From Spirochaetaceae bacterium (GTDB taxonomy: Bacteria; Spirochaetota; Spirochaetia; Treponematales; Breznakiellaceae): a stretch of DNA of 15,624 nucleotides. Shown in pieces: positions 6,177 through 13,548 of this stretch (positions are counted from its first letter, which is position 1; every line of letters starts with the position of its first letter). The stretch is from contig JAISDF010000228.1 in NCBI GenBank assembly GCA_031265025.1, forward strand, positions 1 to 15,624. Direction: 5' to 3'. Position numbers and translations under genes: made by a program. Under the pieces are notes generated by a model. The model did not search any database. It had not been told where the DNA came from and was given only the letters and a program-made list of their open reading frames with translations.

Positions 6177-6491
6177 ATGGCAGAGAAGAAGATCACCAAA
6201 GCCGATATCATTGACGCGATCTACCAGAAAAAGGGAATCAACCGGAAAGATATAAAGACCGCGGTTGATTCTTTTATCGAAGAGATCAAGGACGCTCTTA
6301 TAAAGCGGCATATCATAGAGCTGCGGGGCTTTGGGACCTTTGAAACCCGTCTCAGAAAGGGAAGAAAAAAAGCCCGTAATCCCAAAACCGGCGAAGCGGT
6401 ATCGGTTAATTCCCACGGCATTGCCGCGTTCAGGCCCGGAAAAGAACTCAAGCAGGATGTCTGGAATATAGGCGAAAATGAAGGGAACTAA
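6177..6491 (+). CDS. hup: HU/IHF-family DNA-binding protein
   Basis: A 104-residue histone-like protein that would bend and compact DNA as a dimer. The N-terminal helices (ITKADIIDAIYQKKGINRKD), the GFGTFETRLRKGRKKARNPK arm and a C-terminal FRPGKELKQ match HU/IHF subunits. The arm has the usual ARNPKTGE core. It is about ten residues longer than a typical HU because of a tail ending in GENEGN. GAGGGA (6168-6173) lies close before the ATG. The lnt gene starts three bases after its stop. HU and IHF subunits cannot be told apart here, but HU-like is more likely in a spirochaete. Confidence 0.92.
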   Translation: MAEKKITKADIIDAIYQKKGINRKDIKTAVDSFIEEIKDALIKRHIIELRGFGTFETRLRKGRKKARNPKTGEAVSVNSHGIAAFRPGKELKQDVWNIGENEGN

Positions 6492-6494
6492 GGG

Positions 6495-8141
6495 ATGGCG
6501 GAATTTCAAAAACCCCCGGCGTTTGTTTTTCTGACACACCTGGGTTTTCTGATTGCCGCGGCGCTGCTTTTTGCCGCTTCTTTTCCCAATCCGGTTTTTA
6601 CCAACGGCCTTCCGCTCCTTGCCTGGATAGCCTATGTGCCGGTTTTTTGCCTTGTCAACACCTGTTCGTGGAAAAGTTCCGTTCTCTGGGGCGCCCTGTA
6701 CGGATACGGCTCCTACGCCCTCTTTAACTACTGGCTCACCACGTTTCATCCCCTGGCCGGAATCATTGCGGGGAGCGTCTATTTATTGTATTTCGCGGCC
6801 TTTTTCCCCCTGCTCAAGGCCGCGTCGGTTCTTTTCAGGAGAAGGGGCTATCTTGTCCAGTGGGCCCTGTGGATAAGCTACGAATATCTGCGCACCCTGG
6901 GCTTTCTTGGCTACCCCTACGGCATCACCGGCTATTCCCAGTGGCGGCTCTGGCCCATTACCCAGATAGCGTCCCTTTTCGGGGTGTGGGGAGTTTCGGC
7001 CCTGGTGGTTTTTCCCTCAGCCGCCTGCGCCTGGGCGCTGCGGGGGCTTGACAGGAGGCCGGCGGAGCGGGGCCTGAAGCAGGCGCTCAAAAATTCCTTC
7101 GCGCGTTTTGTCCTCTGGGAACGGTATATACTCGGCGTCTGGGTTTTCGCCCTGGTTTTTACCCTCGTGTTCGGCCTTGTACAGGGAAACAGCGGCTATG
7201 CCGCCCGGCGCAGCGCCCGCTTCGCCCTGGTGCAGCACAATGATGATCCCTGGCTGGGAGGGATAAACGCCTACCGGAAAAATTTTGAAATACTGAAACG
7301 GCTTTCCCTTGAAGCGATTGCCGGGGACCCCAGGCCCGATCTTGTGGTATGGTCTGAAACGGCCTTTGTTCCCCGCATATACTGGCATGAGACCTACCGG
7401 GACGACCAGTCGTCGTACCTTTTGGTGAGGGAACTCCTCAATTTTCTTGAAAGCCAGGACGTGCCCTTTGTGATAGGCAATGACGACGGCCGCAAGGACC
7501 CGGAGAAAAACCCCGATCCCGCCAAAGGCCACCGGGTGGATTATAACGCCGTTATACTCTTTGACCGGGGCCGGCAGGTGGAAGAGTACCGCAAGCTGCA
7601 TCTGGTTCCCTTTACCGAGCATTTTCCCTATAAAAAGCGCTTTCCCGGCATTTACGCCGCCCTTGAGAAGGCCGATACCCATCTCTGGGAAAGAGGCGAC
7701 ACCCTGACGGTGTTTGACAGCGGTGGCATAAAATTCTCTACCCCTATATGTTTTGAAGATACCTTTGGCTATCTTTCCCGCGAATTTGTCCTTGCCGGAG
7801 CCGAGGTAATCGTCAACCTTTCCAACGACGCCTGGTCAAAGAGCCTTCCCGCCCAGATGCAGCACCTGTCCATGGCGGTGTTCAGGGCGGTGGAAAACCG
7901 CCGCTCAATGGTGCGCGCGACAGCGTCGGGCCAGACCTGCGCCATTCTTCCATCGGGAAGGATACTGGCTATGGCCCCGGCTTTTGCCGAGGCCCAGCTT
8001 AGCGTATCGGTTCCCCTTATGGACGAAAAAACCCTCTATACCCGCTGGGGCGACTATGTTCCCCTGCTTGCCCTTGGCTTTTCGCTTCTCGCCTTTGCCT
8101 GGGCCCTGATACGAATAGCCATAAACCGGAAAAAGGTGTAA
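6495..8141 (+). CDS. lnt: Apolipoprotein N-acyltransferase
   Basis: This 548-residue membrane enzyme would add the third acyl chain to the N-terminal cysteine of lipoproteins at the outer face of the inner membrane. About six hydrophobic segments fill residues 10-240, followed by a nitrilase-type domain (about 241-520) and a final membrane helix (about 522-540). The catalytic triad is present: Glu288 in WSET, Lys367 in YRKLHLVPFTEHFP and Cys419 in ICFED. The family signature NLSNDAW follows. Length is close to the family norm. GAAGGGA (6480-6486), inside the end of the HU-like gene, is eight bases before the ATG, so the two are coupled. The enzyme would act on both lipoproteins predicted in this window. 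Confidence 0.96.
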   Translation: MAEFQKPPAFVFLTHLGFLIAAALLFAASFPNPVFTNGLPLLAWIAYVPVFCLVNTCSWKSSVLWGALYGYGSYALFNYWLTTFHPLAGIIAGSVYLLYFAAFFPLLKAASVLFRRRGYLVQWALWISYEYLRTLGFLGYPYGITGYSQWRLWPITQIASLFGVWGVSALVVFPSAACAWALRGLDRRPAERGLKQALKNSFARFVLWERYILGVWVFALVFTLVFGLVQGNSGYAARRSARFALVQHNDDPWLGGINAYRKNFEILKRLSLEAIAGDPRPDLVVWSETAFVPRIYWHETYRDDQSSYLLVRELLNFLESQDVPFVIGNDDGRKDPEKNPDPAKGHRVDYNAVILFDRGRQVEEYRKLHLVPFTEHFPYKKRFPGIYAALEKADTHLWERGDTLTVFDSGGIKFSTPICFEDTFGYLSREFVLAGAEVIVNLSNDAWSKSLPAQMQHLSMAVFRAVENRRSMVRATASGQTCAILPSGRILAMAPAFAEAQLSVSVPLMDEKTLYTRWGDYVPLLALGFSLLAFAWALIRIAINRKKV

Positions 8142-8177
8142 AATATTCCCTGTGCAAACCATAAAAGGACAGAAACG

Positions 8178-8894
8178 ATGAATTCCAGAAAAAAGATACT
8201 CATTGTGGATGATGAGTCAATAAACCTTGAGTTCTTTGACCTTATGCTTTCCAAACTGGGTTTTATAGTAGAAAAAGCCGGGGACGGCGTGGAGGCCCTG
8301 GAAAAGGTCAAGAGTTTCCTGCCCGACCTCATTATCCTCGATAATATTATGCCCAGGCTTTCAGGCTGGGAAGTTACCAAAACCCTCAAGGCCGATCCCC
8401 AGTACCGCCAGATACCGATTATCATGTTTTCCGCCATGGATGATGTAAAGGATAAGGTTGAAGGGTTTGAACTGGGCGTGGATGATTACATTACCAAGCC
8501 CTATAATTTTTCCGTGGTCCTTGCCCGCATCAGGTCGGTGCTGCGCGGCAGGGAACTGTGGGGGCAGATTATCGCCAGGGAATCCCGGCTTAGCCTTGCC
8601 GAGAACCTTAACGCCGACATAAAAAACAACATAACGGCTTTTCTTTCGAGTATAGACGAACTTGACAGCGTGATTGCCGGTTTTTCCGGCAAAATCGACG
8701 GCGACTCGCTGCCCAAATTTATAGCCGGGCTCAGGGAAAAAACAGCCATGGTCAGGAAAACCATAGCCGGGCTTGACGCCCGCGTAGAACACACCATGAG
8801 CGAATGGAATACCCTCAAAAAGCAGGAAATAGGCCTTCAGGTTCTGGAAGACAATATGCGCCGTCCCCCGGACCCCGAACTAAAACCGTCTTAA
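8178..8894 (+). CDS. Response regulator with helical C-terminal domain of unknown type
   Basis: Residues 1-122 are a CheY-like receiver with all key residues: Asp11-Asp12, phospho-acceptor Asp55 in LILDNIMP, Ser85 and Lys107 in TKPY. Residues about 125-238 are helical, perhaps coiled-coil, with no DNA-binding, GGDEF or HD-GYP motif and no HisKA histidine. The output is therefore unknown and may be protein-protein contact. AAAAGGAC precedes the ATG by about ten bases. The bactofilin gene begins nine bases after its stop with its Shine-Dalgarno sequence touching that stop, which suggests co-translation. No histidine kinase is in the window. A link between phosphorylation and the bactofilin scaffold is inference from context. 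Confidence 0.88.
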   Translation: MNSRKKILIVDDESINLEFFDLMLSKLGFIVEKAGDGVEALEKVKSFLPDLIILDNIMPRLSGWEVTKTLKADPQYRQIPIIMFSAMDDVKDKVEGFELGVDDYITKPYNFSVVLARIRSVLRGRELWGQIIARESRLSLAENLNADIKNNITAFLSSIDELDSVIAGFSGKIDGDSLPKFIAGLREKTAMVRKTIAGLDARVEHTMSEWNTLKKQEIGLQVLEDNMRRPPDPELKPS

Positions 8895-8903
8895 GGATTG
8901 ATC

Positions 8904-9326
8904 ATGGCAAAGAGCGCTGAAACTTCAAAAAAAGGAACGGTTCCCGCGGTGGTTTTCGGAAATACCACGAGTTTTAACGGCTATCTCCGTTTTAAGGAAA
9001 CCCTCAAGATACAGGGAAAATTCAAGGGAACCATAGACGCCCAGGGCGCCCTGATTATCGACAAGGAAGCGGTGGTGGAAACGGACCGTATCTCGGTGTC
9101 TTCCCTCATTGTCTACGGTACGGTTTCCGGTTCCATTACCGCGTCCGACAAGGTTGATATGTTTCCCGGCGCCGAAGTGCGGGGCGATGTCAAGGCGCTG
9201 CGCCTCCGCATAGCCGACGGGGTGCTTTTTGAGGGACAGTGCAGCATGACCGGCGCCGAAAAGGACGTGGAGATTTTTTCCCGTCCGGCTGAAGAAATAA
9301 AGGCGGAATTGCAGCGCAATGGCTGA
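8904..9326 (+). CDS. Bactofilin (polymer-forming cytoskeletal protein)
   Basis: A 140-residue bactofilin. Residues about 17-115 carry the repeating short-strand pattern of the right-handed beta helix (GYLRFKETLKIQGKFKGTID, VSSLIVYGTVSGSI, AEVRGDVKALRLRIADGVLF). Bactofilins polymerise without nucleotide and help fix cell shape, curvature or the site of cell-wall enzymes; in spiral bacteria they contribute to helical form. ATG 8904 is chosen because AAGGA (8893-8897) lies six bases upstream; a TTG at 8898 is too close. The flanking tails are short and polar, as usual. The last eight bases overlap pncC, and the response regulator gene is immediately upstream. Confidence 0.9.
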   Translation: MAKSAETSKKGTVPAVVFGNTTSFNGYLRFKETLKIQGKFKGTIDAQGALIIDKEAVVETDRISVSSLIVYGTVSGSITASDKVDMFPGAEVRGDVKALRLRIADGVLFEGQCSMTGAEKDVEIFSRPAEEIKAELQRNG

Positions 9327-9792
9327 CCAGGCGGCTCTGGTAGCGCTTTTTAGGGCACAATCCCTGCATCTGGCCCTGGCCGAGTCCTGTACCGGCGGGC
9401 TTATCGCCGCCGGCCTTGCCGCGATACCCGGAGCCTCGGAGGTGCTGTGGGGTTCTTTTGTTACCTATACAGCCGGGGCCAAGGTTACAATGCTGGGTAT
9501 AGAGCCGGATTTTATAGCGCGCCACGGCGCGGTAAGCGAAGAGACCGCCCTGGCCATGGCGCGGGGGGCAAAGGAAAAGAGCGGCGCCGAATACGGCCTT
9601 TCGGTAACGGGCCTTGCCGGACCCGGCGGGGACGGTTCCGGCCTCCCTGTGGGAACCGTGTGGATAGGCCTTGCCCTTCCCGGCGGCGGGGCCGAGGCGC
9701 GGCGTTTTCAGTATACAGGTGAACGGAACGATATACGCGGGGCGGCTGCCTCTGACGCGATAGATATTCTTTTCGGGGCCGCCGTATCTTGA
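9319..9792 (+). CDS. pncC: Nicotinamide-nucleotide amidase (CinA C-terminal domain, PncC type)
   Basis: A 157-residue stand-alone CinA C-terminal domain. It would convert NMN to nicotinic acid mononucleotide in the pyridine nucleotide cycle. Signatures present are AESCTGGL (21-28, with the catalytic serine), GSFVTYTAGAKVTMLGI, a VSEETALAMARGAK helix, and SVTGLAGPGG followed by PVGTVWIGLA. The MoaB-like N-terminal half of full CinA is absent, as in E. coli PncC. The gene overlaps the end of the bactofilin gene by eight bases, so the pair is translationally coupled. Its stop overlaps the -35 box of the rho promoter. A competence role should not be assumed. Confidence 0.92.
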   Translation: MADQAALVALFRAQSLHLALAESCTGGLIAAGLAAIPGASEVLWGSFVTYTAGAKVTMLGIEPDFIARHGAVSEETALAMARGAKEKSGAEYGLSVTGLAGPGGDGSGLPVGTVWIGLALPGGGAEARRFQYTGERNDIRGAAASDAIDILFGAAVS

Positions 9793-9817
9793 CAGACAGA
9801 GGAGGAAGGGCTATTTT
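9789..9817 (+). promoter_or_regulatory. Promoter of rho-rpmE
   Basis: A consensus TTGACA (9789-9794), overlapping the pncC stop codon, is followed after exactly 17 bases by TATTTT (9812-9817). Transcription would start near 9824, giving rho a leader of about 225 bases. Confidence 0.6.
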
Positions 9818-9941
9818 TATAGAGGGCTGAAAAACCGGGGAGGACCCTGTTTCTTTCAGATGCGTAGATTGCGTAAATAATCAAACAGGAAATTACTTTT
9901 TCAAAATGCATGTTCCGCGGCCGTCAGGCGGCGAGACTGCG

Positions 9942-9992
9942 AGAGCCGGAGCAAACCAAGCCGGTTTTGCAAGAGGCTCTATCCTTATAAGG
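9942..9992 (+). promoter_or_regulatory. Structured part of the rho leader
   Basis: AGAGCC (9942-9947) pairs with GGCTCT (9975-9980) around an inner stem, GCAAACC (9951-9957) with GGTTTTGC (9963-9970, one bulge). A perfect 10-bp palindrome, CCTTATAAGG, follows at 9983-9992. Long leaders that allow Rho to limit its own synthesis are known in E. coli; a similar role here is inference. The rest of 9793-10048 holds no gene that I can support. Confidence 0.4.
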
Positions 9993-10048
9993 TTAAATCT
10001 ATTTCCGCGTTAGTAAAAACCGGAGAACCGCACAGGTGGAGTTAATCA

Positions 10049-11755
10049 ATGGCAATAGTGAGAAGAACCAGAAAAATGGTGAATGAGAGTGAAGGGGCCG
10101 CGGGCGCCGAAGAAAACACGGCGTCTCAGGGCATCCGGAATTATTCCGACGAAGGTGAAGCAGAGGGGCGCATAGTGGTCAAGGCCAGGCGGGGAAGGCC
10201 GTCCGGCAAAACAGCCCAGGCTCCGCCTGCCCATCATCCCGCCGCCGGGACCGGGAACAACGCGGAGAACCCCGCCGGAGCCCCGCCTGCGCATGGCGAG
10301 ACTTCCAACGGTTCCGGGGGGACTTCGGGCCCGGGCTTTTCAAACGGAAACGGCGGTAGTCCGGGGAATTTCCCCTCGGGTGTTCAGGACGGAGCCTTCC
10401 AGCCCCTGCCCAAACTTCCTTCCATGCCCGACATATACGGCAAACCCGAACCCCGGCTTGATCAGGACGGCGGCAAGCCCCGGCTTTCAATTAACGAGCT
10501 TATAAGGCTCAACATGATGGACTTACGGGAACTCGCTTCCTGCTACAACATAGCCCACGAAGACATGGTGGCAATGAAGAAGCAGGAAGTCATATTCTCC
10601 ATACTCAAGGCCCACACCGAACGGGGGGGCATCATCTACGCCTATGGTTCCCTTGAGATACTTCCTGACGGTTACGGCTTTTTGCGGAGCCCCCAGAATT
10701 CCTATCTGCCGGGCCCCGATGATATTTATATAAGCCCGAGCCAGATACGGCTCTTTGCCCTCAAGACCGGCGATACGGTCTACGGCCAGATCAGAAGCCC
10801 CAAGGAGCAGGAGCGGTTTTTCGCCATGCTCAGGGTAGAAACGGTAAACTACGACGACCCCACGGTGGCCCAGAACCGCATACCCTTTGACAACCTTACC
10901 CCCCTGTACCCCGACGAAAGGCTTGATCTTGAGACCACCACCGAGGGGGTTTCGGAGCGTATCATTAACCTCTTCTGCCCCATAGGAAAGGGACAGCGGG
11001 CCCTCATCGTGGCTCCTCCCCGCACCGGCAAGACCATCATGATGCAGAAGATAGCCAACGCCATCACCGCCAATCACCCTGAGGTATACCTCATCGTGCT
11101 TCTCATAGACGAGCGGCCCGAAGAAGTTACCGACATGGAACGGACCGTCAGGGCCGAGGTTATTTCGTCAACCTTTGACGAGCAGGCCACGCGCCATGTG
11201 CAGGTTACCGAAATGGTTCTCGAAAAAGCCAAGCGCCTTGTGGAACATAAAAAGGATGTCGTTATACTCCTTGATTCCATAACCCGCCTTGCCAGGGCCT
11301 ATAACCAGACCGTCCCCACTTCGGGCAAAATACTTTCGGGCGGCGTTGACTCCAACGCCCTCCACAAGCCCAAGCGCTTTTTCGGCGCCGCGAGGAACAT
11401 TGAGGAAGGCGGGAGCCTTACCATCATATCCACCGCCCTCATAGAGACCGGCAGCCGCATGGACGAGGTTATTTTTGAAGAATTCAAAGGCACCGGCAAC
11501 CTCGAAATCAACCTGGACCGCCGCATCTCCGACAGGCGCCTCTTCCCGGCCATCAACATCAAAAAATCCGGCACCAGAAAGGAAGAACTGCTCCTTTCGG
11601 AAGAAGAGCTGCAAAAAATCTGGGTGCTCCGCAAGGTTATCAACCCCATGGACGACATTGAGATTATGGAACTCCTGGTTGACAGGATGAAGAAAAGCAA
11701 GGATAATATGGCGTTCCTGCGTTCAATGAATACCGGTTCAGCCGGAATGGACTAA
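10049..11755 (+). CDS. rho: Transcription termination factor Rho with long disordered N-terminal insert
   Basis: Rho is the hexameric RNA-dependent ATPase that ends transcription. Residues about 148-260 hold the N-terminal helical and RNA-binding cold-shock-like domains (LMDLRELASCYNI-like start; GSLEILPDGYGFLR; DIYISPSQIRLF). The ATPase core has Walker A APPRTGKT (322-329), LLIDERPEEVTDMER, VVILLDSITRLARAYN and the GGVDSNALHKPKRFFGAARN loop. At 568 residues it is about 150 longer than E. coli Rho. The extra part is residues 1-147: an acidic and basic start with RRGRP (47-51, AT-hook-like), then about 90 residues rich in Gly, Pro, Ala, Asn and Ser with APPAH twice (58-62, 78-82). Such inserts occur in Rho of several phyla and can add RNA binding. 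AGGTGGAG (10034-10041) is seven bases before the ATG. rpmE follows after 15 bases. Confidence 0.97.
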   Translation: MAIVRRTRKMVNESEGAAGAEENTASQGIRNYSDEGEAEGRIVVKARRGRPSGKTAQAPPAHHPAAGTGNNAENPAGAPPAHGETSNGSGGTSGPGFSNGNGGSPGNFPSGVQDGAFQPLPKLPSMPDIYGKPEPRLDQDGGKPRLSINELIRLNMMDLRELASCYNIAHEDMVAMKKQEVIFSILKAHTERGGIIYAYGSLEILPDGYGFLRSPQNSYLPGPDDIYISPSQIRLFALKTGDTVYGQIRSPKEQERFFAMLRVETVNYDDPTVAQNRIPFDNLTPLYPDERLDLETTTEGVSERIINLFCPIGKGQRALIVAPPRTGKTIMMQKIANAITANHPEVYLIVLLIDERPEEVTDMERTVRAEVISSTFDEQATRHVQVTEMVLEKAKRLVEHKKDVVILLDSITRLARAYNQTVPTSGKILSGGVDSNALHKPKRFFGAARNIEEGGSLTIISTALIETGSRMDEVIFEEFKGTGNLEINLDRRISDRRLFPAINIKKSGTRKEELLLSEEELQKIWVLRKVINPMDDIEIMELLVDRMKKSKDNMAFLRSMNTGSAGMD

Positions 11756-11770
11756 TATAAAGAGGATTTT

Positions 11771-11980
11771 ATGAGAGAAGGCATTCATCCCAAATACGAA
11801 CTTACCAAAATCACCTGCGCCTGCGGGAATGTTATAGAAACCCGTTCCACGGCCAGGGACCTCAAGGTAGAAATCTGCTCATCCTGCCATCCCTTTTTTA
11901 CCGGGAAGCAGAAGCTCGTGGACACCGCGGGCCGCATAGAGCGTTTCCGCAAAAAGTACAATATCAAAGAGCCCGACTGA
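11771..11980 (+). CDS. rpmE: 50S ribosomal protein L31 (zinc-binding form)
   Basis: A 69-residue L31 protein of the large subunit. It starts with MREGIHPKYELTKITC and has the four zinc-binding cysteines Cys16, Cys18, Cys36 and Cys39, then the HPFFTGKQKLVDTAGR signature. This is the cysteine-containing form, which in other bacteria can be replaced by a cysteine-free paralogue under zinc limitation. GAGG (11762-11765) is five bases before the ATG. It lies just after rho, an order common in bacteria, and its 3' end meets the convergent lipoprotein gene with only six bases between. Confidence 0.96.
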   Translation: MREGIHPKYELTKITCACGNVIETRSTARDLKVEICSSCHPFFTGKQKLVDTAGRIERFRKKYNIKEPD

Positions 11981-11986
11981 GAACGC

Positions 11987-12550
11987 TTACGGCATACCGC
12001 CTATGATTTTAGGCGGTTCAAGTTTCCAGTGGAGCAGAATACGGCAGGAGAGGGGCGGGCCGTTCTTCATAAGAAGCCGTCCCTGTACTTCGATGAGAAA
12101 GCTCTCTTCTTTCCAGCCCAGATATTCTATACCCCGGACAGCATCGGGATTGAGACGGGGTAAACGCGCCGCTTCTATCCCGCTCTCTTCGGCATAGGGC
12201 CCCGCGCGGTAGAGCAGGGCAAGGTAGGCCTCCTTGTCGTAGCGGGGGAGCATGAGATTCTCGTACATGGCCTCGCCCTGGCCGATAAGAAACGCCTCGT
12301 CCCCTGAGGCAAAGGCCTCAGCGAGGGTGTTGAGGTATTGCCGGGCCTCCTCCGGGAGACCTGCAAGGCCCCGGCTTGGAACGCCGCTGCCCGCGTTCCC
12401 CGCGTTTTCGGCCTTGCCTGAAGCGCCCCCTGCCGCTGGATCAAGGGCAGCGCAGGAAAAGAGCCCGGCAAGGAGCAGGGCCGCCGGAAGGACGGTAAGC
12501 GCCGCCATCGCCTTGCGCCCTTCCCGGCGCGCCCTTTCGATTGTGTTCAT
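11987..12550 (-). CDS. Small lipoprotein of unknown function
   Basis: A predicted 187-residue lipoprotein. A basic N-region (ERARREGRK), a hydrophobic core (AALTVLPAALLLAG) and the lipobox Leu30-Phe-Ser-Cys33 form the signal. A Gly/Ala/Ser/Asn-rich tether follows to about residue 63, then a folded domain with LPEEARQYLNTLAEAFASGD and a C-terminal strand-rich part (SFLIEVQGRLLM, CRILLHWKLEPP). I do not recognise the domain. ATG 12550 is chosen because its ATGA overlaps the stop of the upstream methyltransferase gene, which explains the lack of a Shine-Dalgarno sequence; a TTG at 12568 is open but less likely. It is third in the rex operon. Confidence 0.8.
   Translation of the reverse strand: MNTIERARREGRKAMAALTVLPAALLLAGLFSCAALDPAAGGASGKAENAGNAGSGVPSRGLAGLPEEARQYLNTLAEAFASGDEAFLIGQGEAMYENLMLPRYDKEAYLALLYRAGPYAEESGIEAARLPRLNPDAVRGIEYLGWKEESFLIEVQGRLLMKNGPPLSCRILLHWKLEPPKIIGGMP
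11997..12016 (+). terminator. Possible terminator hairpin for rho-rpmE
   Basis: CCGCCT (11997-12002) and AGGCGG (12011-12016) form a 6-bp stem with an 8-base loop, 16 bases after the rpmE stop. No T run follows on either strand, so it is weak. It lies inside the 3' end of the convergent lipoprotein gene. Confidence 0.28.
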
Positions 12551-13548
12551 ACGGTAAGTATACAACAAAACGGCGTCTTCCTGCCGCGAAAATCCTCGCC
12601 GGCGGGACTTGAGAATTCCGTAATTCCGGCCTGGGGAAAAGAAGCCCTGTCAAAGCTGAAACGCCGGGTATTGGCGCAGAAGCAGAGTATGCCTCCGGGA
12701 TTGAGGAGCGCGAGGCAGCGCTTTACGAGGTATATATAATCCTTCCTCAAATCGAGAATGGTTCCGGTCATTTTTGAATTTGAAAAAACCGGCGGGTCAA
12801 GGATGATGAGATCCCAGCGGCGTTTTTCTTTCGCGGCTTCTTCGAGAAAAGAGGGGACATCGGAACGGATAAAGCGAAAGGCGCGGGAAGCGCCGCCGAA
12901 TCCGTTAAGTTCAAAATTGTCCCGCGCCCAGGCGAGATAGGTGTTGGAAAGGTCCACCGAATCAACGCCGGAAGCTCCCCCTCCGGCGGCGTACACGGAA
13001 AAGGAAGCGGTGTAGCAAAAGAGATTAAGCACCTTCTTTCCCGCCGACACGGAAGCTATGTAGCCCCGCTCGGCCCTCCGGTCAAGAAAAAGACCGGCAT
13101 CAAGATAGTCGGAAAGGTTCACCCTGAATTTGAAGCCCCCTTCCCGCACTATCCTGATAAACGAAGGCCCTCCACTTGAAAGCCCACCGGCCAAAGGCCC
13201 CGTGAGCTTTTCGTACTGGCTCTTGCCCCGCTGCCTGCGGCGCTGTTTGATGAAGATGTGTTCCGGCGGGATGCCCAGGGCGAGGGCCGCCGCGTTCCTC
13301 ATGGCGGCAAGCCAGGCATCTTCCTCGCCGGGGGCCTTTTCGTAGGGCCGTTCAAAGAGCGCGCCCGACACGCCGTCGCCGTACAGATCAAGCACCAGGG
13401 GAATTTCGGGAATGTCCCGGTCGTAGAGCCTGAAAGCGTCAAGATTGTTCCGCTTTGCCCATTTTTTCAGGTGGCGGCGGCGCTTCAGGATTCTGTTGTA
13501 AAGCATCTCCCCCTGAAACGCGGTTTTTCCGTCCTCAGGGGAGCTCAT
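12547..13548 (-). CDS. rlmK: RlmK-like 23S rRNA (guanine-N7) methyltransferase
   Basis: A 333-residue SAM-dependent methyltransferase resembling the C-terminal half of E. coli RlmKL, which makes m7G2069 in 23S rRNA. Matching features in order are KKWAKRNNLDAFRLYDRDIP (28-47), RQRGKSQYEKL (105-115), VNLSDYLDAGLFLDRR (143-158), the SAM-binding VLNLFCYTASFSVYAA (173-188), an acidic motif II (VDSVDLS) and motif IV DPPVFSNSK (251-259). The RlmL half is absent, so this is a stand-alone enzyme; an RlmI-type cytosine methyltransferase is the main alternative. Its ATG lies inside the last codons of rex (14-base overlap), and its stop overlaps the start of the lipoprotein gene as ATGA. Expression is therefore coupled to the redox regulator upstream. 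Confidence 0.88.
   Translation of the reverse strand: MSSPEDGKTAFQGEMLYNRILKRRRHLKKWAKRNNLDAFRLYDRDIPEIPLVLDLYGDGVSGALFERPYEKAPGEEDAWLAAMRNAAALALGIPPEHIFIKQRRRQRGKSQYEKLTGPLAGGLSSGGPSFIRIVREGGFKFRVNLSDYLDAGLFLDRRAERGYIASVSAGKKVLNLFCYTASFSVYAAGGGASGVDSVDLSNTYLAWARDNFELNGFGGASRAFRFIRSDVPSFLEEAAKEKRRWDLIILDPPVFSNSKMTGTILDLRKDYIYLVKRCLALLNPGGILCFCANTRRFSFDRASFPQAGITEFSSPAGEDFRGRKTPFCCILTV

Noticed and set aside
5970..6749. Minus-strand open frame of 259 codons
   Set aside because: It is a shadow of rpsT, the HU-like gene and the start of lnt, all of which have strong family matches.
7017..7682. Minus-strand open frame of 221 codons
   Set aside because: Antisense to the lnt catalytic domain; no recognisable motif and no start signals.
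9860..9880. Six-codon frame (MRRLRK) in the rho leader as a leader peptide
   Set aside because: No Shine-Dalgarno sequence before it and too short to separate from chance.
10523..11077. Minus-strand open frame of 184 codons
   Set aside because: Antisense to the conserved RNA-binding and Walker A region of rho.
12551..12568. TTG start giving six extra residues to the lipoprotein
   Set aside because: ATG 12550 forms an ATGA overlap with the methyltransferase stop and gives a normal signal peptide.
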